DNA of 64,000 nt from Lepturacanthus savala. Taxonomy: Eukaryota > Chordata > Actinopteri > Scombriformes > Trichiuridae. Under the pieces are notes generated by a model. It was not told the DNA's origin. It made no database searches and saw only the letters and a list, made by a program, of their open reading frames with translations. The translations under genes were made by a program, and so were the position numbers. This document shows positions 12,701 to 24,659 of the stretch, piece after piece (the first letter of the stretch is position 1; every line of letters begins with the position of its first letter). The DNA lies in the NCBI GenBank assembly GCA_030544235.1, contig CM060471.1, positions 5,970,348-6,034,347 of the forward strand. The letters are read 5' to 3'.

Positions 12701-15700
12701 GTAGGGTAGGAGACTCTGAAATTAGCACCTTGATAGATTGTCAAATAAATTATGTATTTTTCATATTAATTCAATGCATAGAATGTTAATGGTGAATTTT
12801 GAGTGAAAGACCCATTGCAAATAAAATGACTCAATCTAAGGGAATAAAAAAACAATCATTCCTATTTTGATTGAATTAATGAGTCACTGATAAATAATGT
12901 TTGGTAAGATGAGAAAGTCAAAACTTTTTGAAATACAGTTTTAAAAGCATTCATCAGGTATCTCAGGTATCTCATTTACACAGACCCCTGAGACCCTAAT
13001 GAGGAATAAGTGGGTATATGAGAAAAGAAGATGAATGAATGAATGGATTGTAACATTTTTTTTTTTTTACACGAAATGTCACATGGTTTAACTGAAAAAA
13101 AAAGATAAATGTGAGTGTGACCCTGTAGGTGAATCACATATACTCCTCTGTGGTAATAGTAGCAGATAGACAATAGATTTTTGATAATTTAAACATGATT
13201 TATGGATTTACATTGAATTGATATAATTTCATGAGAATTATCTATTGATTGCTTTTCAGGAACACCTGTCCTGTTTGTGACACCATGGACAGTTGTTAAG
13301 ATTTTATATGAAAACACAGGGTGAGTGTTTCAATTCATGCTGAACGATAATACACAGAAAATGTTCTTGATTTTGAAGTAATCTTTCCCAATTTTATGCC
13401 TAAGATGCTGGTCGATGGTGAACTTGTGGTTCTGGTGGATGATAAGGGGCCCGATTACGTTATCGGTGCTGGTAAGTGAAGCATCTGAACTCATTTTTAT
13501 TCAACCTGAAGCCCACATCACTTCCAGACACACCATGCTGCTCCTCTGGTGCTGCACGTCAAGTCAATTTCAGTGTGATTTCACAGCGAGTTTAACACTT
13601 CCTGTGTTGCGAGGCCTTGTGATATTAAAGCTGTAGCAGCAGACACGAGTGTGACAGATCTCTAATTTTTCACTACACAAATCCACACTGACAGCAGGGA
13701 TTCTGAGATTTAAATTAATTAAACCAGGTTGTGTTTTGGACACATTTCCCTTAACCTCCGACATGTGTTGCAGGTTATTTTCTTCATATTCATCAAGATC
13801 CTGATGCTGCTGATGTCCAAGCTGAAAGCGGATCAGGTGAAATTCACCGACTACAGATACAGGTGATTTACTGACTTTACTGAGGCGTGCGACCAAATGT
13901 CACAAAACAAGTTTGACCTTGAGCGTCGCGACTGAAAAACAGTGCAGGAGGTTCCTGGTTTAACATTTAAATGTTAATCGCTCATGTACAGCACAAATTT
14001 CAAATGTCACCCCCATAAGCTTTTGCCTGTTAAGTCTTCCATAAATGTCACTGCCACAGAGGGGATCTCATGCACACATTCACACAGCTCTTTGTTTTAT
14101 AACTTTTTTTTTTTTTTGCTGGCTTGTTGCCTGATTTATTAACATCCTGCAGTAATTATGCACCACTGTATGTTTTTTTGTTAATTTGCTGCCAGCCTGG
14201 CCAGAGCCACACTGGTACTGATTCCTCTGCTGGGGATCCATGAAGTGGTCTTCACCTTGCTGATAGATGAATGTGTGGAGGGCAACGGCCGTTACGCCAA
14301 GAACTTCATCAATCTCACCCTCAGCTCCTTCCAGGTGCGATCAATAACGCTGATTACATACCTGACAGCAGCTTGTTGTACATCCACATCAAACTTGATT
14401 TGTAACTTGTGTCCTGTTTTTTCAGGGCTTCTTGGTGGCTGTGCTGTACTGTTTCGCTAACGGAGAGGTATGTGTATGTTTACTGCAAATTTTGTGGATG
14501 ACCTTGATGGGAAAAGTTGAGGAAAATATAAAAGTGTGAAGAAAACAATTAGGATCAACTTTGAGAACATTATACAGATGTACATCTATACATTCATATG
14601 TTTTAATATTGACTTAGGCTGGTTCCAGAGCGCGGTATTAACATGTCTCTGCTTTGTTCAGCTTTTCATATTATTCTAGTATAGAATAGAATAGAATAGA
14701 ATAGAATGAATAGGGCATTGTGAATATGATGTATTACAGCAAATAGAGAATCCTGCAGTAATTATGCACCACTGTATGGTTTTCAGTGTTGAGCAAGTTA
14801 CTTTGAAAACTGTCATGTGTTATTTATTAATTGTTACTGTCATTTCAAAGTAATTTGTTACATTACAATATTACTGTATTTAAAATATAAGACCAATTAA
14901 ATATTAACATCAATTTCAGGTTTATTGTCTGTACCAATTGGTTACAGAAAATCTTCTTCAAGAGGGCTCACAACCACATTCACACATTCCAATCAGGACA
15001 CATTTTATATTAACAACATGATACAAATGAATAAATAGACTTTAAAAATGAACTTGAGTGCAGTTAACTAGTGCATGGTGAAGAGTGCAACATAAATCTA
15101 AAAAGTCTTTTTTGTCCAGACCAACAGTCCACAACCCAAAGATAATCAGTTTACTATTATAGAAGACTAAAAAAACAGAAAATAATCAGATTTGAGAAGC
15201 TGGAACCAGAGAATTTGGACATTTGTTATTAAAATGACTCAAGTTGTCAACAATTATCAACATAGTTGGCAATTCATGTAACAGCTTGTGACAGATGGAT
15301 TAATCGACTAATCGCTGTAGCTCTGTTGTGGTGTAAATCACTGTTTGGAGAAACAATTAAGCAATTAGAGCTTTCTGGGTGGGATTAAGAATTCTACATC
15401 AGACAGATGGAAACATCATGCTGCACTAATTGGTTTGGGGGAAACAAATCAAAATTCCATCCCATTTGGACAGAAAGTTTTGAATGACAAAAAAGAATAA
15501 TCTTGGTGTGTTTCCCTTAAATTTATCCAGTTTTCTCTCTGTGTTTAGGTCCAAGCTGAACTGAAGAAGCGCTGGCAGCTTTTCCTGTTCACCAACCACT
15601 TCCAGGTCAGACGTTGTTTCCAGGGCATCCCGCTCAAACTTTGGAAGCAAACCCGCAGGCGGCGCCCAAACTGCTCCCAGCAAAGCGAATCCTACGACGA

Positions 15701-15914
15701 GGGCGGCGCCTCCACCATGCACCCGCACCTGATGCAGGTGGCCGTGCACGCCGGGGGTGGAGCGCACGGGCTGGGAGAGGTCAGAGGTCAGGGGTTGAGG
15801 GGATGTGACGCAACGGGGCTGGACTTTCTGACCAGGAAGAGTCTGTCCAGTAGTGACGGGGAGATGACACTAGGGGAGACCATGGAGGAGATCCTGGAGG
15901 AGAGCAAGTTCTGA
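6708..15914 (+). CDS. glp2r: Glucagon-like peptide 2 receptor (class B GPCR), 13 coding exons
   Basis: Secretin-family receptor for GLP-2, a Gs-coupled plasma-membrane protein. Exons: 6708-6800, 10255-10351, 10437-10541, 11463-11584, 11747-11853, 12011-12167, 12258-12417, 13260-13320, 13405-13471, 13774-13862, 14196-14334, 14426-14467, 15549-15914. All phases agree and give 534 residues (human about 553). Exon 1 has a leucine-rich signal peptide. Exons 2-4 carry the six-cysteine hormone-binding domain, including IYCNGTFDMFVCWPHSSPGN, nearly identical to human GLP2R as I recall it. Exons 5-12 hold TM1-TM7 with RNYIHMNLF, WLLVEAIFLHTLL, the ECL2 cysteine (NTGCW) and the TM7-proximal FANGEVQAEL. 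The tail ends TMEEILEESKF against human TMEEILEESEI, which separates GLP2R from GCGR, GLP1R and GIPR. Oddities: the exon 2 acceptor has a weak pyrimidine tract, and the exon 10/11 junction encodes Ser where relatives have Arg. Same strand as pts, which starts 2.5 kb downstream. Confidence 0.94.
7440..7960 (+). promoter_or_regulatory. Candidate regulatory block in glp2r intron 1
   Basis: Inside the 3.45-kb first intron. The stretch 7500-7940 is balanced in composition, lacks repeat signatures and contains AT-rich homeodomain-like cores (TTAATTAATG, CATAATTTATG) and a TATAAAAGG-like motif near 7693. It is not coding in any sensible exon frame. Enhancer function is inference. Confidence 0.2.
8920..9610 (+). 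repeat. Dispersed repeat, copy 2 (partner at 3372-3640)
   Basis: The 3' part (9305-9610) is similar to 3372-3640 in direct orientation. The extra 5' part (from about 8920, 'ccactcaagccccaggctg') has no partner in the window, so this copy may be the longer one. Family unknown. Confidence 0.6.
10985..11270 (+). mobile_element. MITE-like element, copy 2, in glp2r intron 3
   Basis: The ends are inverted repeats: left 'atagtgtgtggtatctggtgg', right ending 'aaatcttacacactgtccc'. The interior shares 'ttccatttctgccaag' and 'ctagtggtga' with the copies at 5315 and 38065. Short, non-coding, non-autonomous. Confidence 0.7.
12980..13048 (+). mobile_element. SINE 3' tail fragment in a glp2r intron
   Basis: 'gaccctaatgaggaataag' followed by 'gtgggtat...gatgaatgaatgaatgg' matches the 3' end of the fuller SINE at 62519-62852. 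It is 5'-truncated. Confidence 0.75.
14680..14706 (+). repeat. (TAGAA)n microsatellite
   Basis: About five units of 'tagaa' in the last glp2r intron. Confidence 0.9.
14780..15250. repeat. Interspersed repeat in the last glp2r intron
   Basis: The segment around 15100-15220 ('caacagtccacaacccaaag', 'gagaagctggaaccagagaat') shares its core with 21610-21650 and has the look of a common fish repeat. Borders and family are uncertain. Confidence 0.4.
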
Positions 15915-17075
15915 TCCCAGTCAGCTGATGCAGCAGTTGGTATAAACAAATCAGGAATAGTTTAAATCAGTGAGAATACTGAACCCTCTATTGTGTTAAT
16001 ATTACCTAGACATGGTAAAACATATTTGGAATGTTTTCATTACCTACCTTTATTACCTCTCAGGACTCCATTAGGTTGTATGCACATATTTGCATATTGT
16101 TGCGATATTCCAACAAATATTTTTGCCATATTTGAAAAAAAACAAACACTTGAATTGAACATGAATTAAATGTTAAAAAAAAGGTTAACAAAAAAAAATA
16201 TTTAATGTTAATTTACACCAGATAGTGAGTTCGTTTTTTAATTGGGACTAGCAAACCAGGATATCCTGGTTCAATATTGTATGCCCTTTAAAAATAAAAT
16301 TGCCTTTTCACACCTAACTGTAAAAACGTGAAAACAATGAAGATAAAGTAATTGTTGCGATATAGCAACACAATGCAATAGAGGGTTAAATAGTCATTCA
16401 GAAAACCATTGTTCCAACAATGTCAGCAGAGCTGCAAATTACAGTTTTTAAATGACATATGGTCTGTTAAGATGAAGGAGGGAATACAATGTTTACAGAA
16501 GATTTATCAAAGACTTAAAAATGTCAATTTAAGGAATTTTAAACTGTAAAGTACTTCTTTTTGCAACAACCCAAGCCAGTCATCTAGTATAGAGACTTTA
16601 TTCAAACAATATCAAGGATTATCACAAACTCACTCATCAGTTACAGTACTAACATACAACATTATAACATTCCTACTGCAGGTATATGATTCTCACTTTG
16701 TAAACCTCACAGTGAACTTCAGTCATTCTCTAGAAATACAGCAACAAAGTAAAATTACTTTTCATAGATTTGTGTTTATTTACCATGTAAAATATAACAT
16801 TTTACTATGTCAGGACAGTTGATGATATCCATATGGCTCAACATCTGGATGAAATGTGCATCTGAATACAATGTATTTGTTGTCTGAATGTGAATAATGC
16901 AGAATGTGAAGGCTCTACGTGCAGCACGTTTTCGGCTTTTAATGTTTTCTATTCTTATGGAGCTTAAAAGGTATTAAAGTCATTGTTGTACAGTCCAATC
17001 TATCGCATGATTTGTACATGTAGTCTCACAACAATGTATGTGCACTAATAAAAGAGATTGTCTTGTTGTTTCTGC
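15915..17075 (+). terminator. glp2r: glp2r 3' UTR with candidate poly(A) signals
   Basis: AT-rich sequence after the glp2r stop. AATAAA occurs near 16292. A better placed AATAAA lies at 17046-17051, followed within 20 bp by T/GT-rich sequence ('ttgtcttgttgtttctg'), typical of a cleavage region. A perfect 18-bp palindrome lies at 16254-16271. The actual 3' end is inferred. Confidence 0.5.
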
Positions 17076-17841
17076 TGTTGCTTTTCCTGACAGACTAACA
17101 GCAGGTTAATGTTTTCATTATAACCACCACTGTATTAATAGCTGTTTTATGGCCAAAAACATCATTCCAGGTAAAAATATGTTAAGGTTTTCGGGACCTG
17201 AAAGCAGAATAGAGAAACAGAACAGCTTGATAGTACAATATGGATATTTAATGCAAAAGTAAAAAAATACAATAAAATGAAAAGAAAGTAAAAAAAAAAA
17301 AATAGGTAAAACACAAAACTAGACAAGGTAGGCTGAACTGTTACCACACAGGTTAACAGATAAACCGAGTATGAGTGGAGATCTGAACCAGGCTTTTATT
17401 GCAGTGAGGAGAGAAAATGATCCAGTAGGTCATTATAATTAGAAATTCACTTAGTTTTCACTTAGTCTCTCAAAATAATGAAAGAAGAAAGAATTATCAT
17501 TGGGAATTGGTATAAGGTACTGGGGAAAGTATTGTTTGTGTGTGTGGCCAATTTCAAACACTGTGATGAGTCATTATAATGCGAAACTTTATCAAAATAT
17601 TGACTTTATTTTTCAATACTTTGATTTAATTTCTCAACAAATTTGTATGTGTATTTCAGCCACTGTGTAACTACTAAAATAGTCACAGACTTTTTTTATT
17701 TTATCACAGGCACATTTTATTTAATCATATAAAACGACTATTTTATACCTATTATTTATTCATATTTAATCATTTTACAGCAGCGGGTAAGGTTCCTAGA
17801 GTTTACACATCTGACATGTGAGTTTTAAGCCCTCCTGTGAA

Positions 17842-17955
17842 CCAATAGCTTGGCTGTCAGACTCAGGGGGTTGGCGCTCCCGCAGCTCCGCAGATTCCGC
17901 CGATCCCGCAGCTCCCGGCTCTTTCCGGGTCTCAGCGGATTCTTCCCGGTTCTCC
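17842..17955 (+). promoter_or_regulatory. pts: GC-rich promoter-like block upstream of pts
   Basis: A forward CCAAT box (17842-17846) is followed by about 84 bp (17872-17955) with roughly ten CpG dinucleotides in an otherwise AT-rich region, as expected for a housekeeping promoter. It is cut off from the pts start codon by the TIR element at 17956-18434. Confidence 0.55.
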
Positions 17956-18434
17956 CATGGTTGTATAATATAACTCGATACCAGATTTAAAAATGACCAC
18001 CATTCAGTTCAATGGAGGTTGCTCGCCTGTCGCACACGCCGAAAAAGTTCCTGACTCCGGGTTGATTTCTGCGTTGTGCGGCCCATAGAGACTGCGCAGT
18101 ACAGTCAACTCCCATGATCCTCTGGGGCCTACCATCAAGCCGCGGGGCGATGAGAACGTGTAAATTGCGAACAAGTCACATTTGAGTCATTTAATTCACT
18201 TGCTGACTACATTAAAACACGTTCGAACAAAAATAAATAATTAGTAATCAACATGGTTATAGTTGGAGGTGTCCTGTCAACAGTTTTATCAGCTTCTCTT
18301 TTATTATTGTGGTCTATGGGAAAAAGGTTTTCGGGTCGTATGGGATTTTTTGTTGTAGTATCACGAGTGGCCACTGGGAGAAATCAACGTGTTGCTGAGA
18401 GGAGGAACCGTATCCAGGTTTATTATACATCCAT
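17956..18434 (+). mobile_element. TIR element in the pts 5' region, copy 1
   Basis: Left end 'catggttgtataata' and right end 'tattatacatccat' are terminal inverted repeats. The reverse complement of the whole block is similar to 27865-28500. It ends 20 bp before the pts ATG. No clear target-site duplication remains here. Copy 2 has 8-bp duplications, which suggests a hAT-like origin. Confidence 0.75.
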
Positions 18435-18454
18435 AGATTCCGTCTCCGCTACTC

Positions 18455-21400
18455 ATGGCCCGATCCTCTGCGGAGAGAATCGGATTCATCACCCGGGTCC
18501 AGCGCTTCAGCGCCTGCCACCGCCTCCACAGGTAGGAACAGCTGCTCTGTTTCATTCTGCAGAGCTGATGGAGAGACGCTGTTCACACGGAGATCTGCAG
18601 GATATGAAGCTGCTGATGATGATTATGATGATGATTATGGGTTAGTTTTATACTAAATGTGGTAAAGAGAAGAACCGACAAGACAAACACCGCTGACCCG
18701 CGTTTCTACGCCTGCAGAGCGGCGTGTGTGTCGGTGAAAGTCGCTTGTTGCGGTTTCGAGGTGAATGAAACCGGGGACATTAACTGCAGCCTTTTGGGAT
18801 TTGTAGTTGTTCTCTATTGCTGCGTTCACGTGCTGTCGGTGAAATCATAAAAGAAAAAAAAAACTATCAATGAATGACCTGATTAATTAATGATATAGGC
18901 AAATAGTTAAATAGAATAATATAAACCAATAAATATGTTATTTTGTATTTTTCAATTTTTTTTTAAAAGCTAACTCTAACAAAGCACCACATTTCTATAT
19001 TACTAATTAATGAAGGCGATTTGTCTGATCACTTCATTTAAACACAAGCTTGAAATAAACTAATATTCCTATATTATGGCAGTTGTGTTATATCATAGTG
19101 ATTAATTGAAATCACTGGAACTTTTATGTATTGTTTTTAAACTTGAATGTTGTGGAATACAAGGTGTTCCTGAAAGCAGCATGTGTCAATAAACCCCTGG
19201 CACATTATCCATGTGTGAGAGGAAAACATGATTAAATACAAAAAGACAACCAGACCAGCTGGTTTTAAACAAACCTGTTCCTTTCTTTTGTTTCCTCTCC
19301 AGCGTTCACCTGAGCGATGAGGAAAATAAAAGAATCTATGGAAAATGCAACAATCTAAATGGCCACGGACACAACTACAAAGGTTTAAAATGATCTTTTT
19401 ACTGTTATGATCTTTTTACTGATGATCTTTTAATCTTTTTACTGTTATGTAATACATTATATTTATATATTAAATATATAAAATAATCTACAGCTGCTTT
19501 TTCCATGTCTCTTTGTCATTTAATGCTTTTATTTGTGTCCACAGTGGAGGTGACATTGCGGGGAAAGGTGAGTATTTATCATGTTTTAGGGCGTTTTCAC
19601 ACTTTTAGTCCTCTCTTTCTAAACTGTTTTTGCATATTTTGCAGAAATCATTCTGACAGACATTTTATTAAACAGGCTTCATCGCTTCATCATCAGCCAG
19701 CTGTTGTTTTTGTACTTCATTTTCTGAATTTGGGGTTCAGAGGTCAATCACCTTCATTTTATTCCTGGCAGCAGCAGGACAGAGGAGCAGAATTTAGATG
19801 ATTCATTTGAATGTTTTTGTGTGTCTGCTACATTTGAATTATATATTAATCCACACAAACCTATCACTGAATCTTTAAAGACAAACTCATCTGAGAATAA
19901 TCCTAATGAATAGATGAATTGGTTACAGCTGATGAAAAGAAATAAATATAGGATAAACTAAATAAACTTAATCCCCATTTCCATTAGATTGAACACATGT
20001 AGATAACTATAATTTGATGTCATATGATCACATACAGACATTCTGTCTTTTACTCACATCAACATGTTTGTAACCTTCCTCTTGTATAGATCGATCCCAT
20101 CACTGGGATGGTGATGAATCTCACAGACTTGAAGAGGTACATTGAGGTAAGAGCAACAACTGTCAGATCACTTATTTCATAGCAAAAAACTTCTATAAGG
20201 GTATAAAATTCTTTGAGGGTCCTTTGGAGTCATATGGTAGAAATAGAACATCGGTGTAGAAATGCATTTAAACAGGCTGCTCTTATTGTGAAAGTCAGGA
20301 CATTTCTTATGTTCTCAAAATGTACGAAACCTCGCAAAACTGACACAATAACATTTTTAAACCTCCCCGGCCTCTTTCATCTGTATCCGGTTCAGGCGAG
20401 CTCTGTAAACTCCTGCTTTTACTTCTATGTTTCTGCTTACATTTGGTTTAACAGTCATACGTCAACTTAGCAGCAGCAGCTGTTTCAGATGTAGTGGGCA
20501 CTAAACAGAAAGTGAGAAACAGAAAGTCCTGATTTCTTTTCTGCTGATCTTTCTTTTTACCCCATATCTGCTTTTTAAATCATGATTACATCACTAATGA
20601 TTACATACAGTCTTCAGTACACACTCATCAATACTCACATTTAGATTAAGCCTTTATTTAATAAGCTTTATTCACATTGAGACTAAAGATCATTTTTTCA
20701 AAGGAGAACCAGCCAAGAAGGCAGCAGCGAAGTTACATTACCAGCAGTAAACAACACATAAAACATCAGCATTCAAATGACAAATAATGTTTGGCAAGAT
20801 AAGAAAGTCAAAATTATTTTAAAATACTTATTTTATAATACTTATTGATAGCATGTGTTTTTAACTTTTTAAAACCTTTTTAAGAGAGTTAAACTATCTG
20901 ACACCAAGTTTTTAGGGTTACACCACATCACATTTTTGTCACTGACCCAGATACAGACATCGTAGGCCTCTTCATGGTGACACGTAGGTCCAGGAATTAG
21001 TGAGAAACACAGGCTCACATTCTAGTTCTTAGTAAATCGGGACTTCTTTTTCCATGATTATTCATCTTGGCTTATAGTCTCTCTCCATTCCAGCCTCTCT
21101 GAGCTGTTTCTCGAACAGCTTCCATTGAGAGGTCTGTGTTTATCGTCCAGGTCCGTTTGGCCTTGTCAACACCTTCCTACAAAATGGCTAGTAACACATG
21201 TACTAACAGTGCACAGTTTAGCAGTTCATGTGCAAAGATTTCCACCCCAACATGTAAATACAGTATATTATTATATTCCTTTCTGCCAGCACACTGCTGT
21301 CTATAGTATGTGCAAAGTAAGTCCTGTGGGTAGAAGCTCTCTGCCTACAGGAAGTGATAACCTGAGCTTTATAATGCAGCACAGGTTGCTGTGTTCTGCA

Positions 21401-23854
21401 GGATTTTTGTCCTGACGTTGCTGATTTGTGGGCCTCATGTGTTCCTTGTTAAATCTGAGTTTGATCCAGATGTTTTTGCAGTTTTGTTTGTCAGGCTTTG
21501 ATCAAACCCTTTGCTACATGTTTATGCTACTGGATTCATGTGGACCAGAACCTGAAAAACAAGTGTCAGCCTTTTTTTTCTTTTTTAAAGAAGTGAAAAA
21601 ATCTCTCTAAAATCTCTTTTGTCCCAACCAACAGCCCACAACCCAACCACGACCACTTCTTTTCATCAGAAAAGTATAACAAGCATTTTTTTTTTTGTAA
21701 AAGAGGTGGTCGTGGTTGTAAAAGTCAAATCAAAGTGAACTTTATTGTCAATCCCACTATGTGACATTTGGTAAAAAGGTAAAAAAGAAAAAAAGGAAAA
21801 CAATACAACCATTTAACATCAATTTGCACGTTCAATAGGAAACAGTATATACCTATTTAATTCTACCCCTCTATCACTTGTGTGAATATGCAAATAATAA
21901 AAAATGTAATTATTGTTAGTAATTTACATAATTTCAATAATACTTATGTAAATAACAATAATATTCATACAATATTTTTTTTGATAATTGATAATAGTAA
22001 TGATACCAATAATAGTCAAGATATAATAATCACAATTTCACAGTAACACCAATATCAACTAGAATAAATTAATTAGTATTAATTAATACAGTTATGCACA
22101 TTTATACATATCATGTAATATGGTAAACTGGTGAGTGTTCCGCCTCCTCCTCCCTGTATTTTGTGTTTATACCTGTTTTTTAAAGTGAATCATGTTTGGA
22201 CATTGTTTTAGTTCCATGTGAAGACTATTCCACCATTCAACCCCTGCAACTGATCCTTTTTTTTCTGGTGGTATGAATTTTTTCAGTTTTAAAGTTACTT
22301 TTCCTTTTAATTATACTCCCCCTCTCTCTTTCCTGGAATATAAGGCACATACTGTATGAACATGCAAGGTGAATTAACAAGGATAGACATGTATAAATCA
22401 CAGAAGTCTTGTGGATGTAGGGTTGGTGCTGGTCTGGGTGGTGGGGCTGCTGATCTTTCTGATGTCCTCACCACCCTCTGTAAGGCCTTGTCATCCACAG
22501 CAGAACAGCTGCTGCACCAGACTGACAGGCTGCTGTGAGGATGCTCTCTATAGCAGCTTGTAGGAGGTGGTGAAGGGGGAAGGTCAGCTCTCCTCATCCT
22601 GTGGAGGCATTGTGCTCTCTTGACAAGGAAGGTGGTATTGGTTGTCCGTGGTGCTTTTCAGTTTGGGATCAAACTGGACAATGGTTTGGTTCATTCGTCT
22701 GTTCTGGCTCCATTGAGTTATGAGTGGATTCAAAACTTGGCAGATGTAACTAATTTGTTCTCTGTTGATCAAGTGCAGCAAAACAAAACTTTGTTGAAAG
22801 AGTTTTAATAAACTTGAAAGATTCTGCTGTAACAGTGCAGCTCACTGAAAGGTCGCAAAAGACCCCCAAGGACCCCACAAGACCGTTGTCATGGAAACAT
22901 GGAAAAGTCCCAAAAGCATTAAATGCTTCTTAGTGGGTGCATTAAAAAAAAACAAAAAAACACCCAAACCTGAAAGAATTCAGATTTTTTTTTGTATTTC
23001 TCAGCTCTATTTATAGTATTAGCTGCCCATAATAACATTTAAAAGTTTACCAAAGTTTGACCACTGTGATTTTTAAGATGTTCATAGGCAGGAAGCCCAG
23101 ATATGAGACACTACAGAAAACAAGGTAAACATCTAAACTAACAGATATCACCATGAAACATCCCAGTTTTACCACTTACAAGATATTTTTTGTATTACAA
23201 GTTTTGTCAAATTTTATGTTTAAACATGTACATGAGGTAATATCTAATAACATATGTGCTACTTGAACAATGGAAGAAGCCACTTTCAGGATTCTTCTTT
23301 TATTTTCTTAACACGTTTGAATCAGAAGTTTTTACGCAGGGGAATTTTGAATATCTTTCTATCACCATGTAAATGAGAAGATTCATTTACAGTAGTTTTG
23401 TTCTTTATGTCTTTTGTTCTTCTGAAAATCATTGTTGTCCAATAAGCCTAATGTCCCAGTGCTGTATTTGTATATGTCAGATTCCTTGTATATCAGCTAT
23501 ACTTGGTAAATTAATTATTATTCAGAAACATTTTGGACTCATTGATTGACTGATTGATTGATTCCCTCCTGCAGGAAGCCATCATGGTTCCACTGGACCA
23601 TAAACACCTGGATAAGGACGTTCCTTACTTCAGCAGTGTTGTCAGGTGTTTATCCTCCTCAGCTCCTTAATGATACATTACAGTGATGCACATGTATTTC
23701 ACTCATTACATCTCTGTGTTTGTCCATCAGTACGACTGAGAACGTGGCGGTTTACATCTGGGACAACATGGTGAAGGTTCTCCCTCCCAACCTGCTCTAT
23801 GAGATTAAGCTTCACGAGACGGAAAATAATATTGTCGTTTATCGAGGAGAGTAG
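18455..23854 (+). CDS. pts: 6-pyruvoyl-tetrahydropterin synthase, 6 exons
   Basis: Second enzyme of tetrahydrobiopterin synthesis: it converts 7,8-dihydroneopterin triphosphate to 6-pyruvoyl-tetrahydropterin, supplying the cofactor of the aromatic amino acid hydroxylases and NO synthase. Exons: 18455-18531, 19303-19382, 19545-19567, 20090-20146, 23575-23645, 23731-23854. Phases agree and give 143 residues (human 145). Zinc-site histidines are visible in SACHRLHS and NGHGHNYK; the catalytic cysteine is in YGKCNNLNGHGH; PLDHKHLDKDVPYF and STTENVAVYIWDN are near-identical to the human protein as I recall it. The carboxy end is NNIVVYRGE. The start gives a compact N-terminus (MARSSAERIG) that differs from human, as expected for the variable end. 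Exon 3 is only 23 bp. Likely intact and functional. Confidence 0.97.
20640..20960. repeat. Interspersed repeat in pts intron 4
   Basis: 'tttattcacattgagacta' with 'aggagaaccagccaagaagg' has the look of a widespread fish repeat. A sub-segment (20776-20825, 'aataatgtttggcaagata') is similar to 12893-12945 in a glp2r intron. Confidence 0.5.
21640..21722 (+). repeat. Inverted repeat / hairpin
   Basis: 'caaccacgaccacttctttt' (about 21644-21663) and its near-perfect reverse complement (about 21700-21719) are separated by about 36 bp that includes a T-run. Located in pts intron 4. Confidence 0.8.
21724..22650. repeat. Interspersed repeat region in pts intron 4
   Basis: Starts with 'aatcaaagtgaactttattg', a motif typical of many fish retroelement 3' ends on the opposite strand. 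AT-rich sequence follows, then a GC-richer block (22400-22660). Part of the last block is open on both strands but has no recognisable protein. Family and borders uncertain. Confidence 0.4.
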
Positions 23855-23929
23855 AACATGTACAAGTGCCATTTATCACTGTTTACTTTAAGTGTAAGAG
23901 AAGGCTTTTGGATATTAAATTCTATTTAA

Positions 23930-24125
23930 AGTAATGTTGCACCGATCGATCGGCTGCTGATCATGATCGGCCGATATTGCCTAAAAATAGCCTGATCGGC
24001 GATCGGAAAACCATGCCGATAAAAAAGCCGATCACGTGACGTAAATTATTAGCGACCACTTTTAAACTGACAAACACGCTACAAAACAATATGTGCATCC
24101 AGGGACGGACTGGACCCGTTTTAGT

Positions 24126-24196
<71 letters not shown>

Positions 24197-24652
24197 CGCA
24201 GCGCGTGTAACCACGTCCATTCTCCTGTTTTCGTTGTGTGGAGGCGGGCCATAAAGCAACTAACCAATCATGACAGGATTTTTCTAAAAAAAACCTCATT
24301 TTCGACCAATCCTAATAATCCTCTGTTTCAGTTTCACAGCGCACACGTGAGGGGGCGTGTACTAGAAGTGTTTTCTGCCTGGCAACAGCGGGCCATTGGC
24401 TGCATTGTATTTATTGCCAGCACATGTCCTGACAGCCCTGGCTTCTTATTGGCCCAGATGGCAGTTTCTGTAATTATTTTTTTAAATACAGTTATAGTAT
24501 AATAAACGGTGCACCCTCTGCGAGATGAAAGTATGTATGTATGAAAATTAAAAATTCCTTCTGTGATCGGCAGTGATCGGCAATGAGCAGATAAAGTTTT
24601 TTGGTGATTGTATCAGTGATCGGGCCAAAAAATGCTGATCGGTGCATCACTA
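23930..24652 (+). mobile_element. hAT-like MITE immediately downstream of pts
   Basis: Left end 'agtaatgttgcaccgatc' and right end 'gatcggtgcatcact' are inverted repeats. The flanks 'ctatttaa' and 'aattttaa' may be an 8-bp target duplication (6/8 matches). Inner subterminal GATCGGC-type motifs recur at both ends. It contains a (TC)n tract at 24128-24192 and no transposase. It starts 76 bp after the pts stop, probably within the 3' UTR. Confidence 0.8.
24128..24192 (+). repeat. (TC)n microsatellite
   Basis: About 32 uninterrupted TC units inside the MITE. Open frames reading RERERE or SLSLSL here are artefacts. Confidence 0.98.
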
Positions 24653-24659
24653 ATTTTAA

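Noticed and set aside
18253..18645. 130-codon ORF across pts exon 1
   Set aside because: It runs through a mobile element and over the exon 1 donor in a frame other than pts; relevant only as a possible upstream ORF.
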